This document shows, in pieces, positions 11,228 through 27,107 of a stretch of DNA of 64,000 nt; within the stretch, counting starts at the first letter, position 1; every line of letters begins with the position of its first letter. The DNA is taken from positions 34,348,001 through 34,412,000 of the forward strand of contig JBANAY010000003.1 of the NCBI GenBank assembly GCA_037952775.1, in the 5' to 3' direction. Position numbers and translations under genes: made by a program. A model generated the notes under the pieces. The model was given only the letters and a program-made list of their open reading frames with translations. It was not told where the DNA came from and did no database searches. The DNA comes from Clonostachys chloroleuca (taxonomy: Eukaryota; Ascomycota; Sordariomycetes; Hypocreales; Bionectriaceae).

Positions 11228-12421
11228 GTTGGCGACGGGAATAGTGGAAACAAGTTGCGGAGAGGGAACGAGGCGAGCCGGCTGGAGGATAAATTCGCGG
11301 TCGGGGAAACAGCGATCGGAAGGGGCGTCGTTTAGATTGCCATGCAAGAAACGACGGTGCGATGGGAGAAGTCGGCGCTTCCTGTGACGAGACAAAGAGG
11401 TTGAGTCCTTGTCTCTTTGTCCAGCGATCTCGTTCCTTGCTTAGGAGGCGCGGGTCATCGAGCTCGGCGCTTTAGGTTCAATTAGGTAAGGCCACCAAGA
11501 GTGGGTTCAGGCGCATGAGTGGGCCAGCGCAAGGTTCCAGCTAAACGCCCCAGATTCAGGCTGCACCTCATGTAGGACAAAACGCAGGCTTCCATGCCAG
11601 CATCTACCTTAGGGTTCATGTTAATCGAGAACCTGATGACACAACGTCTTTGACGGTAAGGCATTCGATCAACGTTGTCTCCAGCTTTCTGCCGTGTGTC
11701 AGCACTGCCGCCCTTGGCCACAAGTAGATTCTCCTCGGCATGGGGATTCAGATGAAGTACTCAGGTATTAGCAAGGCTGGATGCATGGCTCCGTCTTCAT
11801 GATAGTTGTCCAGAGCACATCAAGTATTCTCATTATCGCCGAGAGCCCTCCAAGTCGCCTACTTACTTTTCATTTCGAGCCATCTTCTTTCTCCCGCTTC
11901 ATCGGCGGCAAGATACCTAGGGTCAACGAAAATAAGCGGGGAGGCCTAATACAGCAGCAGTAAATGGCAAAGTCAATATGCCGATAGGGTGCATGTAGAT
12001 ACTAGACTCAGATCCCAGCCAAGTCTCCAACCGGCCATATAAATAGCACGTTCCCACTCCTCTACCCGCTCACTCAGCCACATGACATTTCATCGTGCAA
12101 GCATCCTCGGCCATTCATTCGAAAGCAGACAACGCTTTGCTGACCTCGTTCTTTCCTTATGCTCTGACTGGGTTTAATTTTGCTCTTCCTTACTGTACAT
12201 GCCCGAACGCGCTTCTTAACATACTCCTGCCTCTCCCTCCAGCATCAAGACCATGAACTGGACCTCAACCAACATTAACCGGGCCGTCAATACGTCTCTC
12301 CTGACGTGATCGCAACCGTTCGCATCGATATATCCACACTCGATACCCAGCGCACCTTCCTGGTTTTCTATTGCCAACTACATCGCTATTTACACGGACA
12401 GAAAACTCCCTTGTATTCGCC
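11228..12421. promoter_or_regulatory. Divergent promoter region TFG2/ELA1
   Basis: About 1.2 kb between two divergent transcription-factor genes. A TATA-like ATATAAATAG lies at 12037-12046, facing the elongin A gene about 375 bp before its ATG, and the sequence after it is pyrimidine-rich. No coding exon recognised. Confidence 0.5.
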
Positions 12422-13591
12422 ATGCGTGTCCGATCGCTGGTCGACCTGGCCACGGCCGCCTGTATCAAGAATATCCGCGGGCTAGAAGGCGTCGGCGACT
12501 ACCTCCCCTACGAAAACGTCAGGCACATTCTCCTCCGGGTTGAGAATGCCCACCAGCTTCGCCGCATCGAACTCAACTCCCCACAGATTGAAGGCAAGAC
12601 GGGCGAGATCTGGCTGAAGCTTATAGAAAAAGACTTCCCCATCGAATACCGGGCCCGGGGTTACAAGCCCCAGGACCCCAAAAAATGGTTCAAGGTTTGG
12701 GAGAAGTATAAACGAGAGCACGATGACTCGGTCAAGGAGAGCGCGATGAAGCTCAGGGACGCCTTTGCAGGGCTCAGGCAGGACAGAGAGAAGAACACGA
12801 GTAAGATCGTCGAGAGGCGGTTGCTGCCACGCAGTGGCGCTACAGGGCCCCCCAGAAGATATGGACCTCGAGAAGGAACTTCCAATTCTCTCATGTTTGG
12901 CAGTGGTAGCCGCACCAAGACCCTCAGTGGCGCCGGGGTTATGCGCAAGGTTAGACGAGAGGTCAAGGAGATCGCAAATATCCATGGCAGCTTGTCCAAG
13001 TCTGTCAGGGGACCTGTTCGGCACTCTGGTGTGAACAAAGCTCCGGTGTCAATGGTGAATGCATACAAGAGAGCTGCAAGACCGGCACAGGCGCCATCGC
13101 GCCCACCGCCACAAGAGCCACCCAAGGTGCCATCTGCTGTCACGGAGCATGAAGCCAGAGCAACATTCATCTCAGATTCCGAGGACGATGGTAACGGCGG
13201 CGACTACCTGTTTGACGAATCAGAGAGACCACCACCGCGGAAACCCATCATGCGGCAACCAACGGATGGACCGTCGCCCTCAAAGCCAAAATCGCTGGCT
13301 GGAATGAGTAGGATGGCGCAGAAATTCGGTGGCGGGTTCAGTAGCACCTCTTCAGTGAAGAAGGTGTCTACGGCAAATCCCTCCTCAGCATCATCTTTCT
13401 CTCATACATCTCCGCAGAAATCCGAATCGAGGTTCAGTGGTGTGTCTTCTAGACCAGGGCCACGTCAATCATCACCTAACAATGAGCCCTCGAATGCTGG
13501 GGCACCAAGTTCGTCAACAAACCTACCACCTCTGGTACGGAAGCGCAAAACGACGGACATCTTCATGCGGCCAAGGAAACGGCCTAACTAG
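12422..13591 (+). CDS. ELA1: Elongin A domain protein
   Basis: Single-exon 389-residue protein with an N-terminal elongin A domain (residues 1 to about 110), starting MRVRSLVDLATAAC and including LPYENVRHILLRVENAHQLRRIE, the cyclin/F-box-like part that binds elongin C. In yeast Ela1 works with elongin C in the Cul3-based ligase that degrades stalled RNA polymerase II. The long C-terminal part is Ser/Pro/Arg-rich and apparently disordered, ending with basic KRKTT and RPRKRPN stretches that suggest nuclear import. ATG 12422 was chosen because the family domain starts immediately after it. The open frame continues upstream without similarity. Confidence 0.9.
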   Translation: MRVRSLVDLATAACIKNIRGLEGVGDYLPYENVRHILLRVENAHQLRRIELNSPQIEGKTGEIWLKLIEKDFPIEYRARGYKPQDPKKWFKVWEKYKREHDDSVKESAMKLRDAFAGLRQDREKNTSKIVERRLLPRSGATGPPRRYGPREGTSNSLMFGSGSRTKTLSGAGVMRKVRREVKEIANIHGSLSKSVRGPVRHSGVNKAPVSMVNAYKRAARPAQAPSRPPPQEPPKVPSAVTEHEARATFISDSEDDGNGGDYLFDESERPPPRKPIMRQPTDGPSPSKPKSLAGMSRMAQKFGGGFSSTSSVKKVSTANPSSASSFSHTSPQKSESRFSGVSSRPGPRQSSPNNEPSNAGAPSSSTNLPPLVRKRKTTDIFMRPRKRPN

Positions 13592-14207
13592 AATGCCTCA
13601 TTTTTAATTAATTGGGAATGGACTCGTATCTATAGAGTTGTATGATGTATCATAATACCATCAGGACGAATAAAGAACTGGATTAACTAGGCGTTCGAGC
13701 GCTAGATTCTCTACCCAGGCTAGCATTGCAGGCGGAATTCTCATTAACGAAAATTTAGCTCATAGAGTCAAGAAGACTAGGTGTTTTCTATAATGTAATA
13801 GTAAAATAGACTATCACAATGAATACTTACTTATATAACATTTGATTCGCTATCGCGAAAGTTTCACGGAGGATGTTATCATCGGTTAGGCACGAAGTGT
13901 ATAAATTTATAATCAGGCTAGTATGAGTGTGTGTGTTTTATATGCATGGGCATCACATGTTCAGACAGTATGAGTGACCTTGGGTTTCACCAGGGTTTCG
14001 GCGTGAATAATTTCACGGTTCCAACACAGGATGGGGCAAGCTTCTCGATCGCCGTCCATTATCTCATCTCATTCCGTCATTCCAAATAACCCCGCGTAAT
14101 GTAGGCGGCCGTTTCGTCGTCACCCGGTCAGAGGGCGCCCTCCGTTCCATCAAGATTGAGTAAGCCCTTCATCCTCTCCCTCAACTCTATGCAATCGGCA
14201 CGAGACT
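13592..14207. other. Convergent 3' intergenic region
   Basis: Lies between the ends of ELA1 and RUB1. The first 350 bp are AT-rich with several AATAAA-like strings, as expected of two facing 3' UTRs. A GC-rich block at 14100-14150 has no coding signal I can name. Confidence 0.4.
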
Positions 14208-14722
14208 TCAGTTCGACACACCTCCACGGAGGGCGAGCACAAGGTGGAGGGTATCTCCGGCTTGGAGGTTGTACTCGGCGGCCGTCTTGTCATCGGTCCT
14301 AGAGAAAGTAACGGCCTCAGGTCAGCTCCAATGTTCCCATATGTCTATTCGCAGTCTAGCGGTTGTCCGGATTCCATACATTTGCTTGCCGCCGTGGATC
14401 AGACGCTGTTGGACGGGAGGAATTCCTTCCTTCTCCTCGACCTTCTCCTTGATTTGAGAGACCTGTTGAGCGAGCGCATGATGGTTAGCCATGATTATTC
14501 TTGGGTTCGTCCGGCGTATCCTCGTTTTCGGTGACGTCGGTCGCATTCCTACCCCCAGCGAGAGCTTGGTACGGGGTCTAGTATGCCACATACTTTGTAA
14601 TCGGTTTCGATATCCAGCTCGATCTCCTTGCCGGTCAACGTGCGAACCCTGGGAGTGAGTGTCAACCTGGCGAACGGGCTTGAGCTACCCACAAAAAGCT
14701 GCAGGACCTACTTGATTAACAT
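14208..14722 (-). CDS. RUB1: Ubiquitin-like modifier NEDD8/Rub1
   Basis: NEDD8 homologue that is conjugated to cullins and activates cullin-RING ligases. Four proposed exons: 14722-14712 (11 nt), 14648-14594, 14462-14380, 14298-14208, giving 79 residues. The sequence begins [19 protein letters not shown], contains [18 protein letters not shown], and ends LVLALRGG followed by a short VSN tail that must be removed to expose Gly76. Ala72 (LALRGG) rather than Arg72 separates NEDD8 from ubiquitin (established knowledge). Junctions were fixed by family conservation; total coding length is 240 nt. The 11-nt first coding exon is easily missed by gene finders. Confidence 0.95.
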
Positions 14723-15446
14723 TTTGGCGGTTTTGGTGGACGTATGCGATCTGAAGGATTATGCGGCTCCTCGGCTACCTAGCTTGCGGGATCAAGAGAA
14801 TGTGAGGGACGGTTGGACGGGCTGAAGTAGGTGAGATGTAACTGGAGGGTTGGTGGGGTAGGTAAGGCGAAAGCACGGCTACCTGCTATTAGCTTCTGGA
14901 GGGGCTGTTGGTGGTGAGGAGCAGCCTAAAACGCCTTGGGGCCCATGCCATGGCGTATGAATCATCCATTGTCCGCATAGGTGTTACCCATTATCACCAA
15001 CGGGCTGATTTCTATGATAATAGATGTTTTAATCTCGAATCCGATAAGAGCATTTACTACGCTTATGCGACCCAGTCCAGCACCAGTGAAGCTATTTAGC
15101 GACGAAGGCTGCCTAAAATATATTGGTCAATTACAGCTCACTAACACTTACTCATTCACCCAGTTACCGTGTTCACTTTTGTATCGTTTACCCCATGCCA
15201 CGATTCCTCCCATGCCAATTATTCATTACATCCAATCAGCGAATTCCATCGATCAGTAAGAGTAGACATTTCCAGTCAATTACACTTCAGAGAGTTCCTA
15301 TATAGTACAATCCTGCATAGCATGGATGGCTAGGCGTACGGAAGAGAGAGTCCAACCCATTGTCTCTCTCAGTCGGCCACACAAATCATGTAGGCTTCTT
15401 TTTATTCCACCGTCGTGGCTTCCCAGGTCTCCAAGAATCCGGCCCC
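14723..15446. other. Intergenic region upstream of RUB1
   Basis: RUB1 promoter side and PHB2 3' side, AT-rich in 14990-15310. Several short open frames have no recognisable content. Nothing further supported. Confidence 0.4.
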
Positions 15447-16539
15447 TTATTCCTTTCCATTTTCAAACACGTTCAAGCCCAGGCCCTCGGAATCTAGGAG
15501 AAGTCTGTTCTTGGAACCTGCCTCTTGCAGTTGTGTGGCGATGAGGCGGGCATTCTCAATCTTCTTGAGCTGCACGTAGGCCTTGTTCTTCTTGACGGCA
15601 TCACCAATTAGCTCGGCTGAGCGGGCCTCACCCTGGGCTTTGACGACCATGGCTTGCTTCTCCTGGCGAGCCTTGTCAACGATGAAGGCTGCCCTCTGGG
15701 CCTCTTGCTGGGCAACCTGCTTAGCCTCAACGGCAGCAGTGAATTCGGGTGAAAAGGCAAGATGCTATAAAGATACATGTCAGCTCTTATGTTCGCAAAG
15801 CGATATAGATACTCGAACACCGGTTGGGAGAAACAGGTTAGCCGTACAGTAAGAGAAACATCATCAAGAGTGATGTTGAATCTGGCAGCTCGCCTGGACA
15901 GATTCTCACGAACCAACCTAGCCACCATATCTCGCTGTGTAATAAGCTGGCTGGCATTGAACTGTGCGACCACGCTCTTCAAGACTTCGTTGACAATCGA
16001 GGGCAGGACTCGTTCGTCGTAGTCTGTTCCGAGGGTTCGGTAGATTTGCGGCAGAGCATCGACTTGAGGTCTTGACAAGACACGGCAGGTGATGTTGACC
16101 ATCTGCAGATCCTTGGTGCCGGTCAAGGAAGCGACGTTGCGCGGCTTGGCTCGGACATCGTAGACAATCGGGGTCTCGAACCAGGGGATATTGATGTGTG
16201 TTCCTATTTTTCAAGTCCTGTGAGCGTTGGAACCTTTGATAAAATGCGCTGGGGCAATCCCGAAGACCCCGTCCGCTTTCGTTGCTTACCTTCGCTGTAG
16301 ATCTCTTTGCTAACACCACTGATCCTCCTGTACTTGATGGCGCGGTGACCACCGTCCACGTTGAAAAGGGAGTTGGAAAGGACGTAGCCGCCTCCTAACA
16401 GCAAGAATGCTCCAGCGGCAAGGAAGGGTGTGCCCTTGGGGATGTTGGGAGGACCTCCTCCCATACCGGGTCTGCCGCGGGTTTGTTGCATCTGTCGTAG
16501 GCGGCGCATTGCCTCTTCTTGCCAGTTGGGTCCCGACAT
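15447..16539 (-). CDS. PHB2: Prohibitin-2, mitochondrial inner membrane
   Basis: Prohibitin 2, which assembles with prohibitin 1 into ring complexes in the mitochondrial inner membrane that chaperone respiratory subunits and regulate m-AAA protease. Proposed exons: 16539-16290, 16203-15848, 15764-15447 (307 aa). A basic, Gly/Met-rich N-terminus precedes one hydrophobic anchor ([20 protein letters not shown]). The band-7/SPFH domain follows, with [36 protein letters not shown] and [20 protein letters not shown]. The C-terminal coiled coil has [20 protein letters not shown]. Splice sites restore [10 protein letters not shown] and [12 protein letters not shown]. The start at [13 protein letters not shown] is family-typical. 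Confidence 0.96.
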
Positions 16540-17225
16540 CTCTGCTAGTTGCAATGGATTCAAAACGATACCACACGAGCTTTTTTTTCTCCTTGTCTGG
16601 ATTTGCGATCTTCTGATATGGGCGTTCCAGCAGACCAGGCGGAGGTGCGTCGTGGATGATCTGCTAACCAGCTTGAAGCTTTGAGTTCTCGGGTCCAGTT
16701 TTCGTGTCTCCGCATTAGCCATTTAGCCGTGTCCACTTACCAGTCCACCTACCCTGTACTCATCTATATACCAACTGACTTCACACTTCAACTTTTCGTC
16801 TCTTTAGGAGCCACTATATCAAATATCTTAGTTTGCGGTCTCTCGCGTTATTGTTATTTATTGTGCTGTAGAATACTTCATGTGTATTGTTTTCTTCTTG
16901 ATCATCACCGTGAAGATTGGTTGGTCATGGTTCCTCCTCAGTGATGACGGTTTCTCAAAGCAGACTGGACCCATGGTTGTTTCGATTCTACTATAAAGTC
17001 ACGGCTTTCTTCAAAAAGTTATTGGCAATCAATATAAGCATAATATCTAAGTATTTATTTACATTGAGTTAGACACTCAAGAGTTCGCTCCTGATTATAT
17101 ATGCTTAGTTATCCCTTTCGCTTCCCAACTCATGACAGAAAGAAAATAGACTATATAGTAAAGGAATAACAAAGGAGATCATCAATAAAAAGACTGTCGC
17201 GAGATTCTTCCCCCACTAACATGAA
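16540..17225. other. Intergenic region between PHB2 and the methyltransferase 3' end
   Basis: Contains the PHB2 promoter; the part nearer 17000-17200 is strongly AT-rich, as expected for the 3' UTR of the downstream minus-strand gene. No further feature seen. Confidence 0.4.
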
Positions 17226-21113
<3,888 letters not shown>

Positions 21114-23197
21114 GTTACCTTGTGGTGTGGGTGTGCTATTCCTGATAGCACTCGAATATACCCGTGAATGTAACGCAGTTAAAAAAAGAAGAAAAAAGGT
21201 TGGTCAGACAATCAGATAACGTGGGATCGACGGCCAGCGACGAAGGATTGAAGGAAGAGGAGGTCGGATGGCTTCGATCAACGAAGCATCTATTAGTGAG
21301 GAATGTATAGGACGAAACGGAAAACAACAGAATGGAATAGGAAGAAAAGAGCAAGAAGAGGGGAGGTGAACGACTGGCGGGTCGAGGATAGTAGATGGTC
21401 TTATTCGACATCTACGGCGCCAAAATCGCGTGGTGGAGGAGAGCGCCAGACAGATGAGTGGCTGGAAAGCAGCGCATCTGGCCCAATGTGGGTAGACGGT
21501 GGCATTTTTTCGGTCGTAGTCCAGGGCTACCTCGACCTGCTTGGCGCAAACGGATAGGTGCCAGATGCGGGCAACTTGCATGAAGGTGGTGGTGACAGCG
21601 GCCTTGTGAGCAGGTTCGACGTCAATACTGGCGGCCAGCATGTAACGCTCGGCCAATCACGTTACATACAGCCAACTTCTAAATATGGGCGACAAGGGAA
21701 AACGACGCCGGGGGTGGGACCCGCTGAGAGCTGACTGGCCCGTCGCGGGGAAGCTTGGTTCATGGTGTCGTTCTAGCTGGGGTGGGCGGCTGCAGAGATG
21801 CAGAGATGCAGGACATGAGCCAATGGTTTGCCTCTGGTTTGGGGCATGGGCGCCTACGTGCCACCGGGATCCAATATTGGCGGTGCCAGCTTCCAACTTT
21901 CCTTTTTCTCCCACTCTGCCCGCATGGCTGCCGGTAGTGCTTTTTAGCCTAGGACAGCAAAGCGCCCGAGTTTCTTGCAGATACCGCGATGAGTTAGTGG
22001 TCTGATGCAAACCCAGTGGGCTGAAGCACGTTGCGGTGACTTGACTGACACGCCGTGGTAGTAGGGGTGGTAGGGCGGTAAGGGATTATCACGTAGCGCC
22101 TGGCTGCTGGTCTGTACCTAGATCCCTTCACAATAGGGGGGATTGGTAGGTGACGTCGCCAAGATGATGGCTGTGCAATAGTCAGCATAAACTTGTTCTA
22201 GAGCAACCTGGATATTGGAAATCTGTGATGGATTGCCGCTGCGGTGGATGCCTCTAGGTGTGGTTGATAATTTTCGGTCGGCGCTTCGGCTGCCAGCATC
22301 CGCCCGCTCAATGCAACATCATGATTCCCTGGTGCCTGAGGCCACGATCAGGTCTGTCATCCTGCATACAGGTAGGTCCCTGCGGCAAGGTTAACAGCTT
22401 ACATAAACTGCTACCATCCTTCAGCCAATGTTCCTCCTCTGCATACATAGGTGAAGGAATTATGCATACCTTATGTTGCCCCTTCCCTGTGCCTTGTGTA
22501 GATAGGTAATAAGATGGTTAGCCTGCTCGTAGGATAACAAACTGCACGTAATAGGAGAACCATGGAAACAATCTGACTTGCATTGGCAAATTGCCTCACC
22601 ACCATCGTAGCTTTCTAATCGAGATCCTATATTACAATGTTCCGAGGAAGACCATCATAAGGCGACAATTGTAGTCGGCGGATTTGTTGTGCTTGGGAAA
22701 GCTGAGCCCCACCTCCGTTCCCGGATCGGAAGAAGAACGCGGCGAAGAAAGGCAGGCCGGCGCCAGTGCTTTGGGTGGCAAATGGGTGACATTTAAATTG
22801 ATACAGCCAATCATCACCCCATATCATTCTTAAGTCTGTGACCAGTATTGTCTTCATGTCATGAGCTAACAAGAAACATCTTAGAGACAATAAGTTAAAT
22901 ATTCGATGTGTAAGAATACTCAGTTTATATTGCCATGTAATTTTTACTCATAGAAAATGCCTAGATCATAACCCTACTTTATCTTGTTGTCTCGTTTATT
23001 TTGTCACCCAGTTGGGTGGCTGAAGCTCCTGGTCCCCGCGGTCTGTTAACGTTGCTGGTAATTACCCCTCCATTGTGAGCCCACAGCGGGCTACACAGCT
23101 CTACCCCGCCATGAATTTGCTGCTGAGAGCACCACCTACGCGTCTCCGTCACGTTGGCTCTCAATTATTCCACGCAACCATTTCTTAGTCTGTAGAT
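21114..23197. promoter_or_regulatory. Long divergent intergenic region methyltransferase/TMA22
   Basis: About 2.1 kb between two divergent genes. Open frames around 21136-21656 directly upstream of the methyltransferase ATG have no family similarity and probably lie in its leader. A short tandem duplication (GCAGAGATGCAGAGATGCAG) is at 21791-21810. No convincing coding exon. Confidence 0.45.
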
Positions 23198-24078
23198 ATG
23201 GCAGACTCAGAACAGCCAGAAATCTCTTCCGAACCTCAGAGTAGGCATGTGACATACTGCGGAGGTAAAGTCTGAACAATGCACACTCGACAATGTGTCT
23301 TCTGGCGTCGTCTAATTGTTAATTTTTCTAGTTTGCACTCTGCCACCCGAGGTAGACTCTTCCTCATCCGACTCTCGCCCGAGCTCCTCATCGTCCGCTG
23401 TGTTCTGAGGAATTCTTACTGAATTTTTTACCGAATAGTACTGCGAATATGGTGGTACCGTAAAGAAGTGCCAGGAGTGGCTCCAAGAGAACCACCCGAC
23501 ATTGTACGAGAGGATATGGTCACCAGGTTCGCTTTGCCCGAATGCCCACTTCTTCCTGGAGAATCCAGTCTGTTTGATTACCATGTTCTAATACCTTGCG
23601 TCATGTAGAGGCACTGGAAGCAGCGACCGCAGCTCTGTCTGTTGATGCCCAAAAGAGAGCCGCACGCGACGCCCAGAAGAAGACCGCAAAGGCCGAGGCA
23701 GCCGAGGCCAAGCAAGCCGACAAGCTCGCTAAGAGCGTCGTGACTATCAAGCGGATCGAGCGAAACAAGAAGAAATTCGTCACCGCGGTCATCGGCTTGG
23801 AGGCATTTGGTCTGGAGCTCAAGAAGGTAGGTGTCGTTGCTTTATCCTTGTGCCGCCGAGAATGCTCATCATTGGTGTAGGTAGCAAAGGACCTGGGAAA
23901 GAAGTTTGCCACAGGATCCTCGGTAACAAAGGTTCCCAGTGGAGGTGAAGAGATTGTTGTACAGGGCGATGTCAGCGACGAACTTCATGATTTCCTTCTG
24001 GAGAAGTACAAAGATATCCCTGAAGACAACATCGAATTGGTCGACGACAAAAAGAAGAAGAAGGCCACCTCAGGATAA
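23198..24078 (+). CDS. TMA22: Density-regulated protein homologue, translation machinery-associated
   Basis: DENR/Tma22, which with MCT-1/Tma20 recycles 40S subunits after termination. Proposed exons: 23198-23264, 23332-23351 (20 nt), 23439-23526, 23609-23826, 23881-24078, giving 196 residues. The N-terminal zinc-binding part reads VTYCGVCTLPPEYCEYGG then KKCQEWLQENHP, with cysteines split across the microexon. The middle is Lys/Ala-rich. The C-terminal SUI1 domain runs from VVTIKRIERNKKKFVTAVIG through LKKVAKDLGKKFATGSSV to HDFLLEKY, and the protein ends with a poly-Lys tail. Splice sites were fixed by joining the conserved Cys region. Convergent with the borealin-like gene. Confidence 0.95.
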
Positions 24079-24272
24079 GGGTCGTTTGGGTGGGGTGCAT
24101 AGAGCATAGCAGCAATTTGAAGCCGCATATGTCAATTGATTGTGTCAAAAACTCCATTTTCTAATCCATGATATTGATCCATCCATGCCAAATCCGTTCC
24201 CTCATGATTAAGATCTAGACGCCCGACCTGGAAAAGGAAACAAACTCCAAAATAATCTCATAATTCCATTGC

Positions 24273-25464
24273 TTATGCTCGGCTTCGAAGCACCCTTCCT
24301 GTCCGGGTTGTTGAAGCTGCGGTAGTCTTGGGGGCTGCTTTCTTCGCATCAGAACTTGCTGTGCCTTTATTGGTCGCTGCTGTGACTGGTTTTCTTCGCG
24401 GAGCAGGATTTGTCGACTTCGGAGCAGCGTTTCTTCTAATTACGGTAGTTGTGCTGGCCTCACTCATCTCGCTTGTTACACTCAGCCGACGGCCCATGCG
24501 GGTCGCCGGCCTGGAGGTGGGTGCTCTGGAGGCAGCTGAGGCTGGGGCACGGCGTGTCTTGCTCGCGGCAGTAGTCCCAGTCGTGGTCGAGCTGGTGGTT
24601 GATGTGGTTGTCACTTTTCTCGTTCCTGTTGCCCGTGCCGACTTTGCCTTCTCCACAAAGTTGGAGAGCATCTTTGTAGCCGTTGCAGTGCGTGTAGGGG
24701 CGGCATTCTTGAGAGGGGAGGCAGGCCTGGCAATTTGCGACTTGGCGGGAGATGCAGGTCGTTCTCGGTTGGCGTTGAGACGAGAATTGGAGGATGTAGG
24801 GGACAGAATCTGTGCTGGCCGAATAGGTGGGCCATCATTATGGTGAATCACGCGCCTCTTCTTGGTGTTTGCGATGTCTTCGATCTCATTCTCCTTATCT
24901 CCAGAGATCTCATTGCTTTATATGGCGTTAGAAACAATCAACATGTTGAAGAGAGACATATCGCTACATACCTCTGTCGCTTTGCTACACGTCCAGCCCG
25001 CTGAGGCCTGCTTGGTTGTTGGGCAGGCTTTTGAGGACTGCGTAGGGACGTGATGTCTTTGAATGGGACTGGTGGTGGGTGTCTGCTGGCGGCAGCGGTT
25101 CGTTGTTCCCTTTCAGCATACTTGAGTAGTAGATCTTCCATTTTCAGCTTGCGCAATGGCATAGGAATGCGATTAATTCTGATCTCAATACGAGAGCGCA
25201 GGCCTTGAGCTTGCAGATTATACTGGGCCCGCATTCTTCGAGCGCGTTCGGTGACTGATTTATATCGTGTTAGTAAATACACCACAAGAGATCATTGGAC
25301 CATAGTCGCGTACTTTCGAGTTGTAAGTTGTCGATTAGAGCTTGTTTCTGTTGTGCGCTTATGATGCCTTTTCTCTGCTTGATTGGACTCTGGTGTCTAG
25401 GTGTTGCGACGGCCTTCATGGCTGCTGAGTTCGAATCGCGTTTCTTTGGTCGTACGGGCGCCAT
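24273..25464 (-). CDS. Borealin N-terminal (Nbl1-like) chromosomal passenger protein
   Basis: Likely borealin/Nbl1 homologue, the subunit that joins INCENP and survivin in the chromosomal passenger complex with Aurora B. Proposed exons: 25464-25314, 25254-24972, 24915-24273 (358 aa). The borealin N-terminal helix is QKQALIDNLQLEITERARRM followed by RAQYNLQAQGLRSRIEIRIN and RIPMPLRKLKMEDLL, at residues of about 40-90; the splice A|TC restores LEITERAR. The rest is basic, Ser/Thr/Pro/Ala-rich and probably disordered, with many SP/TP sites that could be Cdk or Aurora targets (inference). It is much longer than the small yeast Nbl1 but typical of filamentous fungi. Divergent from RPN10 with 521 bp between starts. 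Confidence 0.85.
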
Positions 25465-25985
25465 CTTGTGGAGTATGTTGTGGTTTATTTTTCGGTGTTT
25501 GTTGAATTCTGGTGAGTGCTGATGCTTCTATGTTGTGCCAAAGTGTTGTCGATTTGACGTGTACTTTTGAAGAATTCAAGTTGTTGTGAACCGTGATGGG
25601 TTGAATGGATCGAGAGCTTGGGGAAGTAAACAAACCAAGAGCTCTGAGCCTCTCGACTGCCGTGCTGGATATTACATAATCATTCTTGGGCGCGGAAAAC
25701 TGGGGCTGCTGGGGCTGCCTCAGAGGTACTTCGAGCTTGGTGCAATTTAGGCCAATCAGCGAGTACAGTTCTCCATATCGCTGGAGCTGCTTGCCCAGCA
25801 GGCTGAACTACCTTACGACATCGGCCAGCTGCCTCTGTCTGCTTCTCTATGCATCAAAAGCATAATCACCACCCTTGATCTCCACCCCGGCAAATCCACC
25901 AGCGATCCCTTCTCACGACTTTCATTCTGCGTACTTTGAATCTAGAGCATTAGACCACAGCTATTGACCGCTTCTATCCGCCATC
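25465..25985. promoter_or_regulatory. Divergent promoter region borealin/RPN10
   Basis: Shared 521-bp upstream region of two divergent genes. No clear TATA box; a pyrimidine-rich stretch (25850-25930) precedes the RPN10 start. Confidence 0.5.
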
Positions 25986-26894
25986 ATGGTTCTCGAGGCG
26001 GTTATGGTTGTCGTTGACAACAGCGAGAGCAGTAGGAATGGCGACTATCAACCCACGAGATTCGACGCCCAAGTCGATGCCGTAAACACCCTCTTCCAGA
26101 CCATTACGCAAGGAAACCCCGAGTCATCAGTTGGCCTGATGAACATGGGCGGAAAAGGTCCCGAGGTCCTCGTCACCTTGACCACAGAGCAGGGCAAGAT
26201 CCTGGATGGGCTGCACCGAACGAGGAAGAAGCTGAGTGGAACTGCTCATCTCAAGACCAGCATTAAAGTGGCACAGGTAAGTTCTAGGCAACCCCAGCAC
26301 GGCGTCAGTATCGGTGAACTAACATAATGATAGCTTGCCCTTAAGCACCGACAGAACCGATCTCAACGTCAACGGATAATTGTGTTCATCTGCTCGCCGA
26401 TTGCAGAGGAGCAAAAGGAACTCGTACAGCTTGCAAAGAAGATGAAGAAGGAAAATATCACGGTTGACTTTGTGCTCTTTGGCGACCTTGAGGATGACGG
26501 CACTCATCAGAAGCTCGAGGCTTTCAACGAGGCTGTCAAGGGTAGCGAAGGCTCCCACTTGGTTGTCTTCCCACCGAGCAGCAAGCTCCTAGGCGACCAG
26601 CTCGTCTCAAGCCCCATTCTGCTCGGAGACAGCGCCGGTGGGTCTGGAGATGCAGGACAATCTGGCAACGAAGAGTTTGAGTTCGGATTTGACCCAGCTC
26701 TGGAGCCCGAGCTTGCCTTGGCTCTGCGCATGAGTATGGAGGAGGAGAAGGCCAGACAGGAGAAAAAGGCAAAGGAGGAAGAAGAGGCTGCTAAGAAGGC
26801 TTCCTTGGAAGGAGTGAAGGAGGAGGATGAGGCTGGCGGTAGCGGAGATGCTGGCGCAAAGAAAGACGGCGGGGATAAAATGGACACATCCTAA
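25986..26894 (+). CDS. RPN10: 26S proteasome regulatory subunit Rpn10
   Basis: Ubiquitin receptor of the 19S regulatory particle. Exons 25986-26276 and 26334-26894 (283 aa). The von Willebrand A domain spans residues 1 to about 190: MVLEAVMVVVDNSESSRNGD, RFDAQVDAVNTLF, SSVGLMNMGGKGPEVLVTLT, and after the intron ALKHRQNRSQRQRIIVFICS. A ubiquitin-interacting motif is at about residues 222-234 (PELALALRMSMEEE). The tail is Lys/Glu-rich and ends in DKMDTS, resembling other fungal Rpn10 proteins. A single UIM is the expected fungal form. Confidence 0.97.
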
Positions 26895-27107
26895 TCGACT
26901 GCTATAGATTTACTTGCACGATGAATAGAAGGCAGGGACAACAGTAGAGGAACTGCTAGCTCTGTCTGGATCGATTGCATTTATACACTTCTGACACCAG
27001 TCTCGCCACCCAATGTAATTACAAACAGCGCTACTGACGCCGTGAAGGCCGAGCCTTGGCCCCGATGATGAGAAAGTAAACCTGTGAAATCGAATACTGT
27101 GCTTCCA

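Noticed and set aside
21136..21656. Minus-strand open frames upstream of the methyltransferase
   Set aside because: Low-complexity, no family similarity, and located where the leader or promoter of the methyltransferase is expected.
24328..24846. 172-codon plus-strand frame
   Set aside because: Shadow of the Ala/Thr/Arg-rich exon of the borealin-like gene on the other strand.
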